From Ramlibacter pinisoli (GTDB lineage Bacteria > Pseudomonadota > Gammaproteobacteria > Burkholderiales > Burkholderiaceae_C), in contig NZ_WSEL01000003.1 of NCBI RefSeq assembly GCF_009758015.1, positions 806,001 to 870,000 of the forward strand: a stretch of DNA of 64,000 bases. Reading direction: 5' to 3'. Both the position numbers and the translations under genes were made by a program. Positions 60,572 to 64,000 of the stretch are shown piece after piece (the first letter of the stretch is position 1; the number at the start of each line of letters is the position of its first letter). The notes under the pieces were generated by a model, which had not been told where the DNA came from, ran no database searches, and saw nothing but the letters and a program-made list of their open reading frames with translations.

Positions 60572-61833
60572 CGTGCCACCTCCCGCGCCAGGCGCAGGCC
60601 CGAACATTGCCAGCGGGCGGCGGGCGGGAAGAAGTTGCGGTAGGTGCGGCGCGCGTGGCCGGGCGGCGTGTAGGCGCTGCCGCCGCGCAGCACCAGCTGC
60701 CCGACCATGAACTTGCCGTTGTATTCGCCGACGGTGCCGGCCAGCGGCCGGAACCCGGGATAGGGGTCGTAGGACGAGCGGGTCCATTGCCAGGCATGGC
60801 CCGTCATCTGCGTGATGCCGGGCTCGTCCCACATCGCCTCCCACTCGGCCTCGGTGGGCAGGCGGGCGCCGGCCCATTCGGCATAGGCGGCGGCCTCGTA
60901 GAAGCTCAGCTGCGTGACCGGGGCGGCAGCATCGAGCGGACGCACGCCGGCCGGGCCGAACACCTGCCAGCGGTCGGACGGGGCGCGTGGGTCGCCCGGG
61001 GCCAGCCAGTGGGCCGGTGCCTGCCAGCCCTGCGCCTGCACCGCGGCCCAGCCGTCGGACAGCCACAGGCCGGCCGCTCCATAGCCGCCCTCCTCGACGA
61101 AGGCCAGGTACTCGCCGCAGGTGACGAGCCGGTCGGCCAGTTCGAACGGCTGCAGCAGCACCGCATGGCGCGGCGTCTCGTTGTCGAATGCGAAGCCTTC
61201 GCCGGCGTGGCCGATGTCGACCGTGCCGCCGGGATGCGCGAGCCAGCGCACCGGCGCGACCTGGCTGGCCAGCCGCAGCGCGGGCGCGTCCTGCGGCTTC
61301 CAGGCCGGCAGCAGCGGGTTGCAGGAGAAGGCATGCAGGATGTCGGTGGCGATCAGTTCCTGGTGCTGCTGCTCATGCTGCAGCCCCAGCTCGACCAGGG
61401 GCGCGGCCGCCTCCCACTGCGGCCCGGCCGCGCCGGCCAGGAAGGCCTGCATGGCGGTGTCGACATGGGCCCGGTAGGCGTGCACCTCGTCCAGCGACGG
61501 CCGCGTGAGCAGGCCGCGCTGCGGCCGCGGGTGGCGCGGCCCCAGCGATTCGTAGTACGAGTTGAACAGGCGCCCGAACGCCGGGTCGAAGGCGCGGTAA
61601 CCCGGCACGTGCGCCGCCAGCACCACGGTCTCGAAGAACCAGCTGGTGTGGGCGAGGTGCCACTTGGTGGGGCTCGCGTCGGGCATGGACTGCACGCCCT
61701 GGTCTTCGGCCGTCAGGGTGGCGGCGAGTGCCAGCGAATGGGCGCGCACCTGCGCGTAGCGCGTGGCGGCCGCTGCGCACGGGCCGCTCGCCAGGGTGTG
61801 GGGCGCGGCCTGCACGCTGGATGGGATGGGCAT
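60568..61833 (-). CDS. egtB: ergothioneine biosynthesis protein EgtB (sulfoxide synthase)
   Basis: A 421-residue non-heme iron enzyme joining hercynine with a thiol (cysteine or gamma-glutamylcysteine). The DinB-like N-terminal domain carries iron histidines in PTKWHLAHTSWFFE and GLQHEQQHQELIATDIL. The C-terminal FGE-sulfatase/C-lectin domain has RLPTEAEWEAMW, HAWQWTRSSYDPYPGF and VLRGGSAYTPPGHARRTYRN. Neither EgtC nor EgtA is present, suggesting direct use of cysteine as in EgtB type II routes. The C-S lyase is not encoded nearby. Confidence 0.95.
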   Translation of the reverse strand: MPIPSSVQAAPHTLASGPCAAAATRYAQVRAHSLALAATLTAEDQGVQSMPDASPTKWHLAHTSWFFETVVLAAHVPGYRAFDPAFGRLFNSYYESLGPRHPRPQRGLLTRPSLDEVHAYRAHVDTAMQAFLAGAAGPQWEAAAPLVELGLQHEQQHQELIATDILHAFSCNPLLPAWKPQDAPALRLASQVAPVRWLAHPGGTVDIGHAGEGFAFDNETPRHAVLLQPFELADRLVTCGEYLAFVEEGGYGAAGLWLSDGWAAVQAQGWQAPAHWLAPGDPRAPSDRWQVFGPAGVRPLDAAAPVTQLSFYEAAAYAEWAGARLPTEAEWEAMWDEPGITQMTGHAWQWTRSSYDPYPGFRPLAGTVGEYNGKFMVGQLVLRGGSAYTPPGHARRTYRNFFPPAARWQCSGLRLAREVAR

Positions 61834-62005
61834 GGAGAGATCCTTCTTGGCTGGGTCGCTTGGCCCCTTGAATTCATTACAGCATGTTGCTGCGACAGCC
61901 GGGGTCGAAGGGGCCTGTCGTCACCTCCCCTGGCCCAACGGCGGCGGCTGGCAACTGTCCTGGACAAGGTGGTGGCTGCAGATGGCGAATGAAGAGCCGC
62001 GCGGC

Positions 62006-62410
62006 TCAGGGACCGACGAAGCGGTTGAGCGCCTGCAGCACGGGCGAGTCCTGCGCCGCCTGCGCGCGCTGGCTGCGTTTCCAGTCGCCCAAGCGGCTCG
62101 GGCTGTCGTCCATGCGCACGAAGTGGACGGGCCGGCTGCAGGCGTCCCACTTGGCACAGTGGTCGGCCCAGCGCCGCACCTGGCCCGGCGGCACGTACAG
62201 GTAGACCGGATCGCTGCGCCGGTCGAGCGTCGCGCGCTGCACCATCACCGGCACCTTGTTGATCACCGGCGGCGGCGTGCCCTGGACCGCGATGCGGCCG
62301 TAGATGCCGGGGCGCAAGGGCTTGCCGGTGCTCTCGTTGGCCCACCGACCCTCCTGGGCCAGGGCACCGGCGCAACCGGTCGCGGCGAGGAAGAAGGCCA
62401 GCCCGCGCAT
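62006..62410 (-). CDS. small exported hypothetical protein
   Basis: A 134-residue protein with a signal peptide (MRGLAFFLAATGCAGALAQ, cleavage after ALA). The mature part has GKPLRPGIYGRIAVQG, PPPVINKVPVMVQRAT, DPVYLYVPPGQVRRWADHCA and ARWDAC-like CAKWDACSRPVHFVR with two or three cysteines. The family is not recognised. It starts 4 bases after the stop of a 39-residue membrane protein gene, so the two probably form an operon and act together in the envelope. Confidence 0.75.
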   Translation of the reverse strand: MRGLAFFLAATGCAGALAQEGRWANESTGKPLRPGIYGRIAVQGTPPPVINKVPVMVQRATLDRRSDPVYLYVPPGQVRRWADHCAKWDACSRPVHFVRMDDSPSRLGDWKRSQRAQAAQDSPVLQALNRFVGP

Positions 62411-62414
62411 CGTG

Positions 62415-62534
62415 TCATCCGGCCAGCGTGGTCGCGAACGTGGCGCACAGCACGACGATCGCGACGGTGGCGACGATCACGCCTTCGAGCAGGCGCGACG
62501 CGGCGGGGGGACGGCGGGGGTGGCGCGGGGACAT
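62415..62534 (-). CDS. 39-residue single-pass membrane protein
   Basis: A short gene from ATG 62534 (MSPRHPRRPPAASRLLEGV then a helix IVATVAIVVLCATFATTLAG). The basic leader and one hydrophobic segment suggest an inner-membrane microprotein with its N-terminus inside. No strong ribosome site is seen. The stop at 62415 is 4 bases before the exported protein gene. The family is unknown. Confidence 0.55.
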   Translation of the reverse strand: MSPRHPRRPPAASRLLEGVIVATVAIVVLCATFATTLAG

Positions 62535-62685
62535 GGGGGATCGGGGGACGACAGCCGGTTGTATGGCCGAGCCGGCCGCAGCGCCTGTAGGCGTGCAGGA
62601 AGGCTTGCTGCCGGAGAACCCTGCCCCTTCGTAGGAAGGCGCCGACAGGAACTGTGGCGGCACGCGGATTGCCTCGCATCGCGCC

Positions 62686-64000
62686 ATGGCCCCCGATGCC
62701 GTCCTGCTCGATGTGCTGCGCCCTCGCCTGCTGCCGTTCGGCGAGAACCTGCCCCGCGAACTCATGGACGCGATCGGGTCAGCCCGGCTGGCCTTGCTGG
62801 GCGGGGCCAGTACCGGCACGCATGAGTTCCAGGCCTTGCGCGCCGCCATCACGCGCGAGCTGATCGGTCGGCACGGCTGCCGGGCGGTGGTGATCGAGGG
62901 TGACGCGCCCGACGCCTGGCGCGTCAACCGCTGGGTGCGCGGCCTGGACGGCGGCGAGGCCCTGGAGGCGCTGGCCGGCTTCGAGCGCTTCCCGGGCTGG
63001 CGCTGGCGCAACCCCGTCATGCTGGACTTCATCCAGTGGCTGCGCGAGGTCAACGCCGGCCGGCCGCCGCGCGAGCGCGCCGGCTTCTACGCGATGGACC
63101 TCTACGGCCTGTCCGGGCCGGCGCACGAGACGCTCGCCTGGCTGGACCGGGTCGACCCCGATGCCGCCCGCCGGGCCCGGCTGCGCTACGCCTGCCTGGA
63201 CCACTACCAGCAGAACCTGGAGGCCTACGGCTGCGCAGCCGGCTTCGGCATCAGCCGCGAGGACGGCGTGGTGGCGCAGCTGACCACCGCACTGCAGCGC
63301 CGGCCGGCGCCTGGCGTCGACGACCCCGATGCGCTCTTCCATGCCCGGCAGGCCGACCGCCTGGCCGGGCAGGCCAAGCCCTATTACCGCGACATGTTCC
63401 GCGGGCGCGCGTCCTGCTGGAACCAGCGCGAACTGCACATGGTGGACACCCTGCAGGTGCTGGGCGAGCACCTGGGGCAGGCACAGGGCGAGCCGGCCCG
63501 GCTCGCCGTCTGGGGCCACACGGCACACCTGGGCGACGCCAGCGCGACGGCGATGGCGCGCGAGGGCGAATGGAGCGTCGGCGAACTGGCGCGGCGCCGC
63601 TGGCCGGGCGAGACCTTCCTGCTCGGCTTCACCACCAGCGAGGGCAGCGTGCGGGCCGCGGCCGACTGGGACGCGCCCGGCCGCGCGATGGCCCTGCCCC
63701 CCGCCCTCGAGGGCAGCTGGGAAGCGCTGTTCCATGCCACCGGCGAGGACAGGTTCGCGCTGTTGCCGGATGCGGCGCTACGCGCCCAGCTCGACCGGCC
63801 GCTGCTGGAACGCGCGATCGGCGCGGTCTACCTGCCCGAGGCCGAGCGGCGCAGCCACTATCTGGCCGCCCGGCTGTTCTCGCAGTTCGATGCCGTGCTG
63901 CACGTGGACCGCACCCGGGCGCTGGATGCCCTGGCGCCGGCCGGCACCGCGGCCGACATGGAGGCGCCGCAGATCGATTCGGGCGCGTCCCGGCGCGCCC
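62686..64000 (+). CDS. erythromycin esterase-like protein (3' truncated by window)
   Basis: At least 438 residues, open to the window end. It matches the EreA/EreB-like superfamily: LLGGASTGTHEFQALRAAIT, then VVIEGDAPDAWRVNRWVRG, FYAMDLYGL, CWNQRELHMVDTLQ and LAVWGHTAHLGDASATAM. In typical members the first block reads GE-x-x-HGT; here Gly40 replaces Glu and Thr43 replaces the catalytic His. The Glu of VVIEGD and the His of AHLGDA are kept. It may have lost esterase activity or act on something else. Drug resistance should not be assumed. Confidence 0.85.
   Translation, partial: MAPDAVLLDVLRPRLLPFGENLPRELMDAIGSARLALLGGASTGTHEFQALRAAITRELIGRHGCRAVVIEGDAPDAWRVNRWVRGLDGGEALEALAGFERFPGWRWRNPVMLDFIQWLREVNAGRPPRERAGFYAMDLYGLSGPAHETLAWLDRVDPDAARRARLRYACLDHYQQNLEAYGCAAGFGISREDGVVAQLTTALQRRPAPGVDDPDALFHARQADRLAGQAKPYYRDMFRGRASCWNQRELHMVDTLQVLGEHLGQAQGEPARLAVWGHTAHLGDASATAMAREGEWSVGELARRRWPGETFLLGFTTSEGSVRAAADWDAPGRAMALPPALEGSWEALFHATGEDRFALLPDAALRAQLDRPLLERAIGAVYLPEAERRSHYLAARLFSQFDAVLHVDRTRALDALAPAGTAADMEAPQIDSGASRRA

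Noticed and set aside
62686..64000. Annotating the last gene as a macrolide-resistance enzyme
   Set aside because: The first catalytic motif is changed and the gene is truncated, so resistance is not supported.

Overview
The window is a high-GC chromosomal segment of a betaproteobacterium, most likely order Burkholderiales and probably a Comamonadaceae-type genome (Ramlibacter or Variovorax-like; genus not provable here). The grounds are seven Bug-type extracytoplasmic solute-binding proteins, the operon rpsP-rimM-trmD-rplS, a LysR / lipase-like / RND efflux locus built like ceo/bpeEF of Burkholderia, and a DUF3348-DUF802-OmpA-DUF2894 cluster. I saw no tRNA, rRNA, insertion sequence, integrase or CRISPR array. 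The longest stretches between genes are under 300 bases, except near 16.9-17.2 kb if the small gene there uses its later start.

Bases 1-21.8 kb are an accessory catabolic region made of cassettes that each combine a regulator, one or two Bug binding proteins and a few catabolic enzymes. In order: (a) a partial LysR regulator and a split AtuA pair; (b) a LysR gene divergent from Bug, 2-hydroxyacid dehydrogenase and Bug; (c) an IclR operon with a second split AtuA pair, an SMP-30 lactonase-like protein, a Bug protein and a VEP1/PRISE-type enone reductase; (d) a LysR gene divergent from Bug and a dicarboxylate-lactonase-like amidohydrolase; (e) a lone Bug gene; (f) a LacI regulator divergent from Bug, acyl-CoA ligase and citryl-CoA lyase. 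Many genes within the cassettes overlap by one to eight bases, which suggests translational coupling. The cassettes look suited to terpenoid-like or branched polycarboxylic substrates, but the substrates are not determined.

Bases 21.8-28.1 kb are mixed: a PPK2 kinase, a methyltransferase divergent from a BTAD/TPR regulator, a transglutaminase-like protease and a seventh Bug gene. Bases 28.4-32.6 kb hold a four-gene operon whose second and third products look like an ion-driven rotary motor (a MotA/TolQ/ZorA-like stator with a long tail, and a MotB/ZorB-like OmpA partner). It is the best candidate for an under-described system here.

Bases 32.6-49 kb are mostly housekeeping: a Bcr/CflA transporter, a DEAD-box helicase, oligoribonuclease, an M48 protease, pterin dehydratase, RsgA, a CobD/CbiB-like protein, a CoA pyrophosphatase, the L19-TrmD-RimM-S16 operon, a PiT phosphate transporter with its DUF47 partner, and an RluA-type pseudouridine synthase. 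Bases 49-57 kb carry the RND efflux locus with a lipase-like protein that lacks catalytic residues. Bases 57-64 kb hold an exported intradiol dioxygenase, an SDR, a 2OG-Fe dioxygenase, ergothioneine genes egtB-egtD, two small envelope proteins and a truncated erythromycin-esterase-like gene.
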